Source: JBKPFU01 sp046728975 | Lineage (GTDB): Bacteria; Actinomycetota; Thermoleophilia; Gaiellales; Gaiellaceae | Assembly: GCA_046728975.1 (NCBI GenBank) | Contig: JBKPFU010000096.1 | Coordinates: 1-17,083 of the forward strand | Length of the DNA stretch: 17,083 bases | Direction: 5' to 3' | Shown here: positions 6,397 to 13,178 of the stretch, one piece after another | Position numbering within the stretch: position 1 is the stretch's first letter | How the letters are laid out: the number at the start of each line of letters is the position of its first letter | Notes under the pieces: model-generated | The model's database searches: none | Seen by the model: the letters and a program-made list of their open reading frames with translations, nothing else | Told to the model about the DNA's origin: nothing | Translations under genes and position numbers: made by a program

Positions 6397-7514
6397 CCGG
6401 GCAGCCATCCATAGACGTGATGGACGGTTCGCCCGGCATACCACACAACCCGGCCGCCGACGCCCGGACGGTTCACGGTCCGCGCCGCAACCAGGGGGCG
6501 CCGTCCCAGCAGACGACCGTCCTGGAAGACGCGGGCCTGGCCAAGGACCCGGCCCTGCTCCACCGGCAGCGAGACCGCAGCGGCCGAGACGATACGTCGC
6601 ACGAGCGGGTGGTCGACCCGCGCGTTGACGACCAGCGGGCGAGCGGCGACGAGCGGGATCTGCGCTTTGCCGTACTCCGTCTGCACGCGTGCGTAGACGC
6701 GCCCGCGGACGACGGCCGGGAAGGCGCGGTAGCGCGAGAAGCCCCAGTTGAGCAGGGCGACCAGACCGGCGTTGCGCACCGCTCGGGTCGGACTGCCGAG
6801 CAGCGTTGCGTAGATCGTCACGCCGCCGCGTCGCGCGGCCGCCACCTCCGACCACCCGGCCGCGTTCGTGTGACCCGTCTTGACGCCGAACGTGCCGGAA
6901 AAGCTCGAGAGGAGGTCGTTCCAGGTGTGCAGCGTCCGGCCGCCTGCGATCGTCGCCGTTTGCTGCCTGACGATTCGCCGGATGAGGGGGAATCGCATCA
7001 GCCTTCGCGCGAGGACCGTGACGTCGCGGGCGCTCGATACATGGCCGGGTGCGTCGAGCCCGTCGGGGCGGGCGAAGTGGCTGTCCGAGAGGCCGAGCTG
7101 CCGCGCGCGGAGGTTCATCATCGCCACGAACCTGGGGAGGTCGCCGCGACCGACGTGGTACGCGAGCGCGTCCGCTGCGTCGTTCGCGCTCTGCACGAGC
7201 GCCGCCTCGATCAGATCGCCGACACTGATCCGCTCCCCGCCGCGAAGGTTGATCGTCGATTCGCCCACGGCCGCCGCCTCGGGCGGAACGGTGACGATGT
7301 CATTGACGCGAGCCCGTTCGAGCGTCACGAGCACCGTCATCAGCTTCGTAATGCTCGCGATCGGGACCCGCTGCCGAAGGTTGTAGCGGAGCAGGACATC
7401 GCCGTTCGTCCCGTTCTCGACCACGTACGCGCGCCCCTGCACGCGGGGGAGCGCGGCAAGTGCGGGTGAGGCGAGCAGCAGGGCGGCGACGACGGCGAGC
7501 GAGCGACGCGTCAC
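6393..7514 (-). CDS. D-alanyl-D-alanine carboxypeptidase (serine peptidase family S11)
   Basis: This penicillin-binding-protein-type enzyme trims the terminal D-Ala from peptidoglycan stem peptides outside the membrane. All three active-site motifs are present (373-residue numbering from GTG): S54-x-x-K57 in IASITKLM, S109-A-N111 in QSAND, and K212-T-G214 in VKTGHTNAAG. The N terminus is a textbook Sec signal peptide (MTRRSLAVVAALLLASPALA). No C-terminal amphipathic or membrane anchor is seen; the protein ends VHHVYGWLPG, so it may be released or loosely wall-associated. Start choice: GTG at 7514 gives the compact signal peptide and lies just after the LysM gene. An in-frame ATG at 7562 would add 16 residues and overlap the LysM gene by 29 bp. 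The stop overlaps the downstream kinase start by 4 bp. Confidence 0.92.
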   Translation of the reverse strand: MTRRSLAVVAALLLASPALAALPRVQGRAYVVENGTNGDVLLRYNLRQRVPIASITKLMTVLVTLERARVNDIVTVPPEAAAVGESTINLRGGERISVGDLIEAALVQSANDAADALAYHVGRGDLPRFVAMMNLRARQLGLSDSHFARPDGLDAPGHVSSARDVTVLARRLMRFPLIRRIVRQQTATIAGGRTLHTWNDLLSSFSGTFGVKTGHTNAAGWSEVAAARRGGVTIYATLLGSPTRAVRNAGLVALLNWGFSRYRAFPAVVRGRVYARVQTEYGKAQIPLVAARPLVVNARVDHPLVRRIVSAAAVSLPVEQGRVLGQARVFQDGRLLGRRPLVAARTVNRPGVGGRVVWYAGRTVHHVYGWLPG

Positions 7515-7533
7515 GATGACAGAGGCTACCGCC

Positions 7534-7854
7534 TTACCTAATGCGGACCGTTTCGCCCGCATGCAGCGCGGTCGGTTCGATTCCAGGGTTGAGCTCGAGC
7601 AGCCGGTCGACGCTGGTCCCGAAGCGGCCGGCGATCGAGCCGAGGGTGTCGCCGCTGCGGACGGCGTAGACCCGGCGCCGAGGCTGAGACGGCCGCTGGT
7701 GCGCGGCCGCCCGAACAGGCTGCGCCTTCCGCGCCGGCGCCGGTTGCGCCTCGGCGCCGTGAAGGTACGGGCGAACGAGCACGACCGTGATCGTGGCCGC
7801 CGCCAGGAGCGCCGCCGGGCCGGCGTACCGCCTCACCGCCGGGCTCCGCGTCAC
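7534..7854 (-). CDS. LysM domain membrane protein
   Basis: A 106-residue protein with a short basic N terminus, one hydrophobic helix (about 12-30; uncleaved anchor or signal), an Ala/Pro/Arg/Gln-rich linker (about 33-60) and a single LysM domain (about 61-106: VYAVRSGDTLGSIAGRFG ... LLELNPGI ... LHAGETVRIR). LysM binds N-acetylglucosamine-containing glycans, here presumably peptidoglycan. There is no catalytic domain, so it is probably a wall-binding adaptor. The GTG start overlaps the pyrF stop (GTGA, 7851-7854), and the D-Ala-D-Ala carboxypeptidase follows directly, which fits a cell-wall function. Its partner is not known. Confidence 0.85.
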   Translation of the reverse strand: MTRSPAVRRYAGPAALLAAATITVVLVRPYLHGAEAQPAPARKAQPVRAAAHQRPSQPRRRVYAVRSGDTLGSIAGRFGTSVDRLLELNPGIEPTALHAGETVRIR

Positions 7855-8768
7855 CAGCCCGACGTCGACCAGATCTCCTTCTTCAGGCGGGCTGCTTCGC
7901 TCGCGGCGCCCGTGCGCCAGTCGAGCCCGGAGGATCGAAATCCGTAAAGAACGCTGCGCGCGGAGCTGACGAGAGCGCTCGCCGGGCCGCTCGTAAATGC
8001 CCGTGCGACGTCGCCCGGCGTCGCGCCCTGGGCTCCCACCCCCGGCAGGAGCAGGATCGCTTGCGGCAGCATCCGCCGCGCCTCGCCGACCGCCCTGGGG
8101 TGGGTGGCGCCGACAACCGCGCCGACGCTGGAAAGCCCTCGCTGGCCGACGAGCTCGTCACCCCAGTCCGCGACGAGCCGCGCGATGTGGTGCCAGAGCG
8201 GGCGGCCGTCGGAGAGCGAGACGTCCTGCACGTCCGCGCCGCCCTCGTTCGAGGTCTTGACGAGGCAAAAGATCCCACCGCCGTGGCGGCGGCAAGCGGC
8301 AAGGAACGGCTCGATCGAGTCGCTGCCGAGGTACGGGTTCACCGTCATCGCGTCGGCTACAGGGGACGCCTGCGCCGCCGGCTCCAGGTACGCGGCGGCA
8401 TATGCCCGCGACGTCGAGCCGATGTCCCCGCGCTTCGCATCGGCGATCACGAGCAGCCCCGCCGAGCGCGCGTACTGGCAGACGTCCTCGAATGCGCGCA
8501 TCCCGTCGGCGCCGAGAACCTCGAAGAAGGCCAGCTGCGGCTTCACCGCAACCGCATGCGGAGCGACAGCGTCGACGATGCCGCGGCAGAAGCGCGCGCT
8601 CGCGTCGGCGGCGGCGCTGCGCGCGAGATGAGCGTCACCCGCGAGCTCGACGGGCAGGAGGTCGGGCCGCGGGTCGAGGCCGACGACGAGCTGGGAACGC
8701 TTTCGCTCGACCGCATCTGCGACCCGATCGGCGAAAACGCGCGTGCTTACCGCGGCCTCGGAAGCCAC
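7851..8768 (-). CDS. pyrF: Orotidine 5'-phosphate decarboxylase, type 2
   Basis: Decarboxylates OMP to UMP, the last step of de novo UMP synthesis. The 305-residue length and the sequence fit the longer type-2 branch found in actinobacteria and others. The active-site motif is D110-A-K112-R-G-D115 in IADAKRGDIGST, with further active-site Lys K76 in VAVKPQLAFFE and the phosphate-binding region near LLPGVGAQGATPGD. GTG at 8768 is the only near start that keeps the N terminus. A TANNNT box (TAGCCT, 8775-8780) lies 6 nt before it, suggesting a leaderless transcript. It is the first gene of the operon pyrF-LysM-carboxypeptidase-kinase; pyrE lies 0.5 kb upstream beyond HU. Confidence 0.95.
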   Translation of the reverse strand: MASEAAVSTRVFADRVADAVERKRSQLVVGLDPRPDLLPVELAGDAHLARSAAADASARFCRGIVDAVAPHAVAVKPQLAFFEVLGADGMRAFEDVCQYARSAGLLVIADAKRGDIGSTSRAYAAAYLEPAAQASPVADAMTVNPYLGSDSIEPFLAACRRHGGGIFCLVKTSNEGGADVQDVSLSDGRPLWHHIARLVADWGDELVGQRGLSSVGAVVGATHPRAVGEARRMLPQAILLLPGVGAQGATPGDVARAFTSGPASALVSSARSVLYGFRSSGLDWRTGAASEAARLKKEIWSTSGW

Positions 8769-8774
8769 GATTAG

Positions 8775-8780
8775 AGGCTA
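8775..8780 (-). promoter_or_regulatory. Putative -10 box for leaderless pyrF transcript
   Basis: TAGCCT on the minus strand is followed by 6 nt and then the pyrF GTG, so transcription would start at or next to the start codon. No good -35 hexamer is visible. A promoter is expected here because the preceding HU gene ends in a terminator-like hairpin. Confidence 0.4.
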
Positions 8781-8830
8781 CAGAGACGTCCGGAAAACGC
8801 TCTTCCGCCGAAGCCGCGATGCAGTTGAGC

Positions 8831-8862
8831 GAAACGGAAGCGGGGGCCTCATCGGCCCCCGC
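8831..8862 (-). terminator. Terminator-like hairpin after HU
   Basis: On the minus strand a perfect 9-bp stem, gcgggggcc/ggcccccgc, with a 5-nt loop (8849-8853) is followed by TTCCGTTTC. The T tract is interrupted, so efficiency is uncertain. It lies 34 bp past the HU stop. Confidence 0.6.
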
Positions 8863-8895
8863 GATAGCTCGTTGGGAGTGTGCCCTCTCGGGGCG

Positions 8896-9183
8896 CTAGC
8901 CTCCGCCGCCGCGCACTGCCTGCTTCAGCGAGCTGCCTGCCGAAAATTTCGGCACCGTCGCCGCAGGGATCTCGACCTTCTGACTCGGGTTGCGCGGGTT
9001 GACGCCTTGCCGCGCTGCGCGGTGCTGCGTCGAGAACTTGCCGAAGCCGGTGAAGCTGATCTCCTCCCGGTTCCTGAGCGCCTCGGTAATCGAATCGAGC
9101 ACCGCGTCGACGGCCGTGGACGCGTCTCGCTTGTTCAAGCCGCTCTTCGACGCAACACGATCAACGAACTCGTTCTTCGTCAC
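8896..9183 (-). CDS. hup: HU-family DNA-binding protein
   Basis: A 95-residue, full-length HU/IHF-family nucleoid protein that binds and bends DNA as a dimer. It shows the typical start MTKNEFVDRVA, the dimer core with GFGKF (46-50), and the beta-arm with the intercalating proline in NPRNPSQKVEIPA (62-74). It lacks the long Lys/Ala-rich C-terminal tail of mycobacterial HupB and ends in a GGGG tail. The start is GTG with a strong ribosome-binding site (GAGAGGAG, about 4 nt away). It appears monocistronic, with its own promoter (9228-9256) and a terminator (8831-8862). It sits between pyrE and pyrF. Confidence 0.96.
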   Translation of the reverse strand: MTKNEFVDRVASKSGLNKRDASTAVDAVLDSITEALRNREEISFTGFGKFSTQHRAARQGVNPRNPSQKVEIPAATVPKFSAGSSLKQAVRGGGG

Positions 9184-9208
9184 GGGTCTCCTCTCTGCCT
9201 CGGGTAGA

Positions 9209-9220
9209 CGGTCTAGACCG
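9209..9220. promoter_or_regulatory. 12-bp perfect palindrome at the HU transcription start region
   Basis: CGGTCTAGACCG is perfectly self-complementary. It falls roughly at +1 to +12 of the transcript predicted from the HU promoter, so it may be an operator or a short RNA hairpin. No regulator is identified. Confidence 0.35.
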
Positions 9221-9227
9221 GGGAAAG

Positions 9228-9256
9228 ACCCTAACAGCCGGGGCGTTTCGGCTCAA
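9228..9256 (-). promoter_or_regulatory. Sigma-70-type promoter for HU
   Basis: On the minus strand TTGAGC (-35, 9256-9251) and TAGGGT (-10, 9233-9228) are separated by exactly 17 bp. The -35 box overlaps the last codons of pyrE. The expected start near 9221 leaves a leader of about 40 nt that contains the HU ribosome-binding site. Confidence 0.45.
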
Positions 9257-9810
9257 CCATGCGGCTTTGCGGCGCTTTTTGGCCCTGCTAGGAGCTCCGA
9301 CGCCCGAAAAAGCGGCCTCAGGCGCACCCCGTGGCGCGCGAGCGCATCCGCGCCGCCCTCTTCCCGATCGACCACGCAGACCGCGTTTCGGCACTCGAGC
9401 CCGGCCTCGCGAACGGCTTCGACCGCGGCGACCGCCGCATCTCCGGAGGTGACCACGTCCTCGATCAGGCACAGCCGCTCCCCCGGTTCGAACGCTCCCT
9501 CGAGCCGATTCGCCGTTCCGTACTCCTTCGCTTCCTTGCGCACGATCAAGAACGGGAGGCCGGATGCGAGGGAGGCAGCAGCGGCGAGGGCAACCGCGCC
9601 GAGCTCGGGCCCCGCGAGACGGTCGGCCTCCGGCTCGAACTCCGAGACCAGCGCGGCCAGGTGCTCGCCGAGCGGCCCGAGCAGCTCCGGCACCGTTTCG
9701 AAGCGGTACTTATCCAGGTAGTAGCGCGAGCGCCTTCCCGAGCGGAGAACGAAATCGCCCTCGAGGAAGGCGTGCTCTCGGAGCGCAGTCCCTAGCTCGT
9801 TCCGGTTCAC
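9253..9810 (-). CDS. pyrE: Orotate phosphoribosyltransferase
   Basis: Makes OMP from orotate and PRPP, the step before PyrF. The 185-residue protein has the type I PRTase fold: the PRPP-binding motif LIEDVVTSGDAA (115-126, acidic pair E117/D118) and the catalytic-loop RKEAKEYGT (91-99). Length is slightly short but normal for bacterial PyrE. The start is GTG, overlapping the stop of the small membrane-protein gene (GTGA, 9807-9810). It closes the roadblock-small protein-pyrE operon. Adenine phosphoribosyltransferase is the main alternative, but the motif pattern and pyrF nearby favour PyrE. Confidence 0.92.
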   Translation of the reverse strand: MNRNELGTALREHAFLEGDFVLRSGRRSRYYLDKYRFETVPELLGPLGEHLAALVSEFEPEADRLAGPELGAVALAAAASLASGLPFLIVRKEAKEYGTANRLEGAFEPGERLCLIEDVVTSGDAAVAAVEAVREAGLECRNAVCVVDREEGGADALARHGVRLRPLFRASELLAGPKSAAKPHG

Positions 9811-10007
9811 CCGCGCGCTGCAAGCAGGACGTCGCGCGCGTGGCGCGCGAGCGGCTCGGCATCGTCCCCGGTCAGCGAGACCACCGAGCCCGTGCCGAAG
9901 TAGATCTCGGCGCGGTCGCGCCGGCCGGTCATGCGCCGAAAGAGCAGGGCCACGACGGCCGAGAGGGCGCCGATGACGACGCCGGTGAGGAACTTACGAG
10001 CTCTCAC
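9807..10007 (-). CDS. Small single-span membrane protein of unknown function
   Basis: A 66-residue product with a basic N terminus (VRARKF), one membrane helix (about 7-24, LTGVVIGALSAVVALLF), a basic stop-transfer stretch (RRMTGRRDRA) and a soluble tail with IYFGTGSVVSLTGDDAEPL. The positive-inside rule is ambiguous because both ends are basic. GTG at 10007 overlaps the roadblock gene's 3' end by 14 bp and the stop overlaps pyrE by 4 bp. That double overlap is the main evidence that it is real. The frame stays open upstream to 10310, but that part is an Arg/Ser-rich shadow of the roadblock gene. I do not recognise a family. Confidence 0.7.
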   Translation of the reverse strand: MRARKFLTGVVIGALSAVVALLFRRMTGRRDRAEIYFGTGSVVSLTGDDAEPLARHARDVLLAARG

Positions 10008-10410
10008 TCTCCGGCTTCTTCCTCGTGCGCGGGCGCGTCGTCTTCTTCTTCGCCGGCGCCCGCTTCGGCTTCGCGGGCTCCTCGGCAAGACGCCGCAGAC
10101 AGGTCTTGAGGTCGTAGAAGACGAGACCGACCGTCGGCTGCACGCCGGTCGTGGCGGCGATCGCCTGGCCCTCGTGGCGGACGACGAAGACGCTGCCCTC
10201 GCGGAGCGAGACCTCGAGCTGGGCGAGGTCTCCGTCGCCTCGCGTCTCGGCGGCGTCGAGGAGCGCGCGCGCCGAGCGCGCCATCCGCTTCGCGCGCTCG
10301 TCGTCACCAATCGTCGACCCGGCGACCTCTCCGGATTGGTCGAAGATGACCGCCGCCTCGATCTGGGTCGAGATCTCGGTCAGGTCGGAAAGAGCTTCCG
10401 CGGGCGTCAT
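9994..10410 (-). CDS. Roadblock/LC7 (MglB-like) domain protein with basic C-terminal tail
   Basis: A 138-residue protein. Residues about 5-108 fit the roadblock/LC7 fold, with an N-terminal helix, strands around AAVIFDQSGEVAGSTIG, a central helix (RAKRMARSARALLDAAE), and final strands and helix (GSVFVVRHEGQAIAATTG ... GLVFYDLKTCLRRL). Such proteins partner Ras-like GTPases (MglA type) or act as GTPase regulators; no small GTPase is in the window. The tail (about 112-138) is rich in Lys, Arg, Pro and Ala (KPKRAPAKKK, RPRTRKK), resembles histone-H1-like tails, and might bind nucleic acid or acidic lipid. ATG at 10410 is chosen over an upstream ATG at 10452, which would overlap the divergent gene. 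It is first in the operon with the small membrane protein and pyrE. Confidence 0.82.
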   Translation of the reverse strand: MTPAEALSDLTEISTQIEAAVIFDQSGEVAGSTIGDDERAKRMARSARALLDAAETRGDGDLAQLEVSLREGSVFVVRHEGQAIAATTGVQPTVGLVFYDLKTCLRRLAEEPAKPKRAPAKKKTTRPRTRKKPESESS

Positions 10411-10433
10411 CGGCGCGAACGATACTGCGGTTC
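10411..10433. promoter_or_regulatory. 23-bp divergent promoter region with overlapping -10 boxes
   Basis: Only 23 bp separate two divergent start codons. On the minus strand TATCGT (10424-10419) lies 8 nt before the roadblock ATG. On the plus strand GATACT (10421-10426) lies 7 nt before the yihY-type GTG. The two boxes overlap and leave no room for leaders, so both mRNAs would be leaderless or nearly so. Confidence 0.4.
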
Positions 10434-11243
10434 GTGCGTGACCCGCTCGCAAAGTTCTTCCGCGACCGCGGAACGCACCTCGCCGCGATGATCGCCTACT
10501 TCGCGCTGCTCTCGTTCGTGCCGCTGACGTTCCTCGCGCTCTCGTTGCTCGGCCTCGCCGGCCGCGCCGACGAGACGAGCTCCCTCGTCACCGAGCTGAA
10601 GCGGATCTTCCCGGGCACGTCCATCTCGGGAATCGTCGCGGCGGTGCACTCCGTTCAGGACAACGCCGCCGCCCTGGGCATCATCGGCGCCATCGCGCTG
10701 CTCTGGACCTCGCTGTCGCTCTTCAGCGTGCTCGAGTCGGCCTTCAACATCGTCTATGACCGCCCGAACCGCCCGTTCATCCACGGGAAGGCGCTGGCCG
10801 TCGCCCTCACGACGGCGTCGCTCGTCACGCTCTTCGTCGGCCTCCTCGCGGGCTCGATCGGCTTTGCCCTGTTGAAGGAGTACGTGCCCGGGTTCGACAA
10901 CGGCTACGTCGCGTACGGCCTGTCGGTCGTCTTCTCACTTCTTGCCGTATTCGCCTTCCTCGTTTCCGTCTACTACTTCCTGACGAACGTGAAACTCCAC
11001 TTCCGCGACGTGCTCCCCGGCGCGGCGACGGCGGCGATCCTGCTCGAGGCCAGCTTTCAGGTGCTGCCGGTCTACATCGGCCTGTCGAAGAACGTGATCG
11101 CGCTGCAGGCGTTCGGTGGACCGGCGCTGCTGCTCGTCTGGCTGTATGTCATGGCGAACCTGATCGTCTTCGGCGCCGAGGTCAACGCGTGCCGGACGGC
11201 GCGGCGCAAGGCGGGTCTAGAAGAAGCTCCCGGCCTCGCGTAG
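10434..11243 (+). CDS. YihY/BrkB (UPF0761) family inner membrane protein
   Basis: A 269-residue integral membrane protein with about six predicted helices (roughly 18-40, 80-103, 119-146, 157-184, 194-214, 226-250). Family signatures include AAMIAYFALLSFVPL near the N terminus, the segment WTSLSLFSVLESAFNIVYD, and the final LVWLYVMANLIVFGAEVN. The family was once mislabelled RNase BN; its real function is unsettled, with a transport or envelope role suggested. The GTG start lies 23 bp from the divergent roadblock gene. The 3' end overlaps the convergent rdgB gene by 27 bp. Confidence 0.9.
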   Translation: MRDPLAKFFRDRGTHLAAMIAYFALLSFVPLTFLALSLLGLAGRADETSSLVTELKRIFPGTSISGIVAAVHSVQDNAAALGIIGAIALLWTSLSLFSVLESAFNIVYDRPNRPFIHGKALAVALTTASLVTLFVGLLAGSIGFALLKEYVPGFDNGYVAYGLSVVFSLLAVFAFLVSVYYFLTNVKLHFRDVLPGAATAAILLEASFQVLPVYIGLSKNVIALQAFGGPALLLVWLYVMANLIVFGAEVNACRTARRKAGLEEAPGLA

Positions 11244-11789
11244 CGCCTGCAGGAGTGCGCGAGCGGCTCGCGTTCGGTGAGAGTTCTCGGCCTTCCAGGC
11301 GTTCCCGAGCTCGGCAACCGTCCGCGACAGCCCCTCCGGCACGAAGATCGGGTCGTAGCCGAAGCCCTCGCTCCCGCGAGCCTTTTTGGCGATCCGCCCT
11401 TCCAGGGCGCCGGTGCCGCGAACCTCCTGCCCGTCCGGCGCGAGTGCCACGAGCTCGCAGACGTAGCGCGCCCGGCGCTCCTCCACCCCCTCCAGCTCCT
11501 TCAGCATCCGCCCGACCGGATCGTCGCCGCCGAACCGCGCGGACCTCACCCCGGGTAGCCCACCGAGACCCGCGACTTCGATCCCCGAGTCCTCGCCGAG
11601 CACCCAGACATCGTCAGCCGTGAGCGTCCGGCCGAACTCCGCCTTTGTGCGCGCGTTCTCGTAGTAGGTCTTGCCCATCTCGGGCGGAAAGTCGGCGGCG
11701 TCGAGCAGCTCGACCTCCCAGTCGGGGAACGCGGACCGCAGCTCCCGGAGCTTGTTCTCGTTTCGCGACGCGAGCCGCGCTGGCTTCAC
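11217..11789 (-). CDS. rdgB: dITP/XTP pyrophosphatase (RdgB/HAM1 family)
   Basis: Hydrolyses non-canonical purine triphosphates (dITP, ITP, XTP) to monophosphates, keeping them out of DNA and RNA. The 190-residue protein has the family landmarks in order: ASRNENKLRELR (7-18), catalytic EDSGIEV with D67, GGLPGVRSARF (76-86), GFGYDPIFVPEG (142-153) and SHR (170-172). Length is normal. The GTG start overlaps the MgtC-like gene's stop (GTGA, 11786-11789). It is last in the murI-rph-mgtC-rdgB operon; rph-rdgB neighbourhood is widely conserved. The C-terminal nine codons overlap yihY on the other strand. Confidence 0.95.
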   Translation of the reverse strand: MKPARLASRNENKLRELRSAFPDWEVELLDAADFPPEMGKTYYENARTKAEFGRTLTADDVWVLGEDSGIEVAGLGGLPGVRSARFGGDDPVGRMLKELEGVEERRARYVCELVALAPDGQEVRGTGALEGRIAKKARGSEGFGYDPIFVPEGLSRTVAELGNAWKAENSHRTRAARALLQALREAGSFF

Positions 11790-12481
11790 TCGGCCCAGCG
11801 GACCTCCATGACGTGCTCGAGGTCGGCGACGTGGGTGATCAGTTCATGGGAGCGCTCCTCGCGCGGCAGCTCGACGACGACCTCGACCGTGCGGCGGTCG
11901 CCCTCCTGCGCGATCTCGACTGTCTCGATCGCGGCGTGACGCTCGACCGCCGCGATCACCGGCGACGTCGTCTCGCCGGCCGGCAACTGGACCAGCAGCC
12001 GGCCCGTCTCGCCGCGGACGCGCCGCGTGATGCGGTGCGCGACGAGTCGGAGGGGCCAAAGCGTGACCAGAGCCAGGACTGTCGTGATCACCGCGGCGGA
12101 GTAGTACCCGGCGCCGGCGGTGAGGCCGATCGCGGCGACGACCCACAGCGTCGCGGCCGTGGTCAGGCCGCGGACAGAGAGGCCCTGGCGGATGATCGCC
12201 CCGGCGCCGAGAAAGCCGATGCCGGTCACGATCTGTGCCGCGATCCGGGTCGGATCGGCGCGGACGACCGCCTCGCCGCTCGTCAGGAATTCCCTGAAGC
12301 CGTAGGCCGAGACGATCGTGAACAGCGCCGAGCCGACCGAGACGAGCAGGTGCGTCCGAAAGCCCGCTTCGCGGTCGCGCAGCTCGCGCTCGAAGCCCAC
12401 CGCTCCTCCGAGGAGCGCGGCGAGCGCCAGCCGAAGCAAAACCTCCCCCCACGAGAGCGACGGGATGTCAAACAGGAGCAC
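11786..12481 (-). CDS. MgtC/SapB family membrane protein
   Basis: A 231-residue protein with the MgtC/SapB membrane domain (helices about 13-31, 46-62, 82-98, 107-122, 126-142). Hallmark sequences are GFERE (29-33), AGFRTH (39-44), GIGFLGAGAI (87-96) and GLTTAATLWV (105-114). The C-terminal part (about 160-231, LLVQLPAG ... VEVVVELP) has the pattern of an ACT-like regulatory domain. MgtC proteins are linked to growth at low magnesium and to ATP synthase control in pathogens; the role here is not determined. GTG at 12481 has GAGG 6 nt upstream and overlaps the rph end by 14 bp. The frame is open further upstream to 12688, but that part is an Arg/Ser-rich shadow of rph. Confidence 0.9.
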   Translation of the reverse strand: MLLFDIPSLSWGEVLLRLALAALLGGAVGFERELRDREAGFRTHLLVSVGSALFTIVSAYGFREFLTSGEAVVRADPTRIAAQIVTGIGFLGAGAIIRQGLSVRGLTTAATLWVVAAIGLTAGAGYYSAAVITTVLALVTLWPLRLVAHRITRRVRGETGRLLVQLPAGETTSPVIAAVERHAAIETVEIAQEGDRRTVEVVVELPREERSHELITHVADLEHVMEVRWAE

Positions 12482-13178
12482 TGAGCGCCTCGTTCTGCGC
12501 GTGCGAGATCTGCTCGATCCCGGCGGCGGCGAGGTCGAGCAGCCCGTCCAGCGCCTCGCGGTCGAACGACTTGCGCTCGGCCGTCGCCTGCACCTCGACG
12601 AGCGACCCGTCGCCGACCATGACGACGTTGAGGTCGACCTCGGCCGTCGAGTCCTCGGCGTAATCGAGGTCGAGCCGGGGCTCGCCATCGACGATTCCGA
12701 CGGACACAGCGGCGACCGAGTTTCGCAGTGCGCGCGAAAGCCCGAAACGATCGAGCGCGAGCCGAGCGGCGACGTAGGCGCCCGAGATCCCGGCGCAGCG
12801 CGTCCCGCCGTCGGCCTGGAGGACGTCGCAGTCGAGCCAGAGCGTTCGCTCTCCGAGCGCTCCGAAATCAGCCACGGCCCGGACGGCCCTGCCGATCAGC
12901 CGCTGGATCTCGATCGTGCGCCCGCCCTGCTTGCCGCGCGAGGCCTCCCGGTCGGTCCGCTCGCCGGTCGACGCGGGCAGCATCGAGTACTCGGCCGTGA
13001 TCCAGCCGCGCTCCTGTCCGGACAGCCATCGCGGGACGCCCTCCTGGATCGAGGCCGTGCATAGCACCATCGTCTTGCCCTGCGAGAAGAGGACAGACCC
13101 GTGCGGTTGCTCGAGGAAGTTCGCCCTCACCTTGAGCGGCCGGAGCTCGTCCGGGCGGCGCCCGTCAGCGCGATTCAA
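12468..13178 (-). CDS. rph: Ribonuclease PH
   Basis: Phosphate-dependent 3'-to-5' exoribonuclease that matures tRNA 3' ends. The 236-residue protein is full length for the family, with the canonical N terminus (DGRRPDELRPLKV), phosphate-binding GGTR (124-127) in DVLQADGGTRCAG, RLIGRAVRAV (93-102), and acidic residues D176 and D182 in AEDSTAEVDLNVVM. The TTG start overlaps the murI stop (TTGA, 13175-13178), and no better start exists near the conserved N terminus. It is in the operon between murI and the MgtC-like gene. Confidence 0.96.
   Translation of the reverse strand: MNRADGRRPDELRPLKVRANFLEQPHGSVLFSQGKTMVLCTASIQEGVPRWLSGQERGWITAEYSMLPASTGERTDREASRGKQGGRTIEIQRLIGRAVRAVADFGALGERTLWLDCDVLQADGGTRCAGISGAYVAARLALDRFGLSRALRNSVAAVSVGIVDGEPRLDLDYAEDSTAEVDLNVVMVGDGSLVEVQATAERKSFDREALDGLLDLAAAGIEQISHAQNEALSAPV

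Noticed and set aside
8769..8895. tRNA or small RNA gene between HU and pyrF
   Set aside because: No cloverleaf arms or T-loop sequence; the only strong structure is the HU terminator-like hairpin.
12482..12688. Upstream extension of the MgtC-like frame
   Set aside because: Ser/Arg-rich translation that is a shadow of rph; GTG at 12481 has a ribosome-binding site and gives the normal family N terminus.
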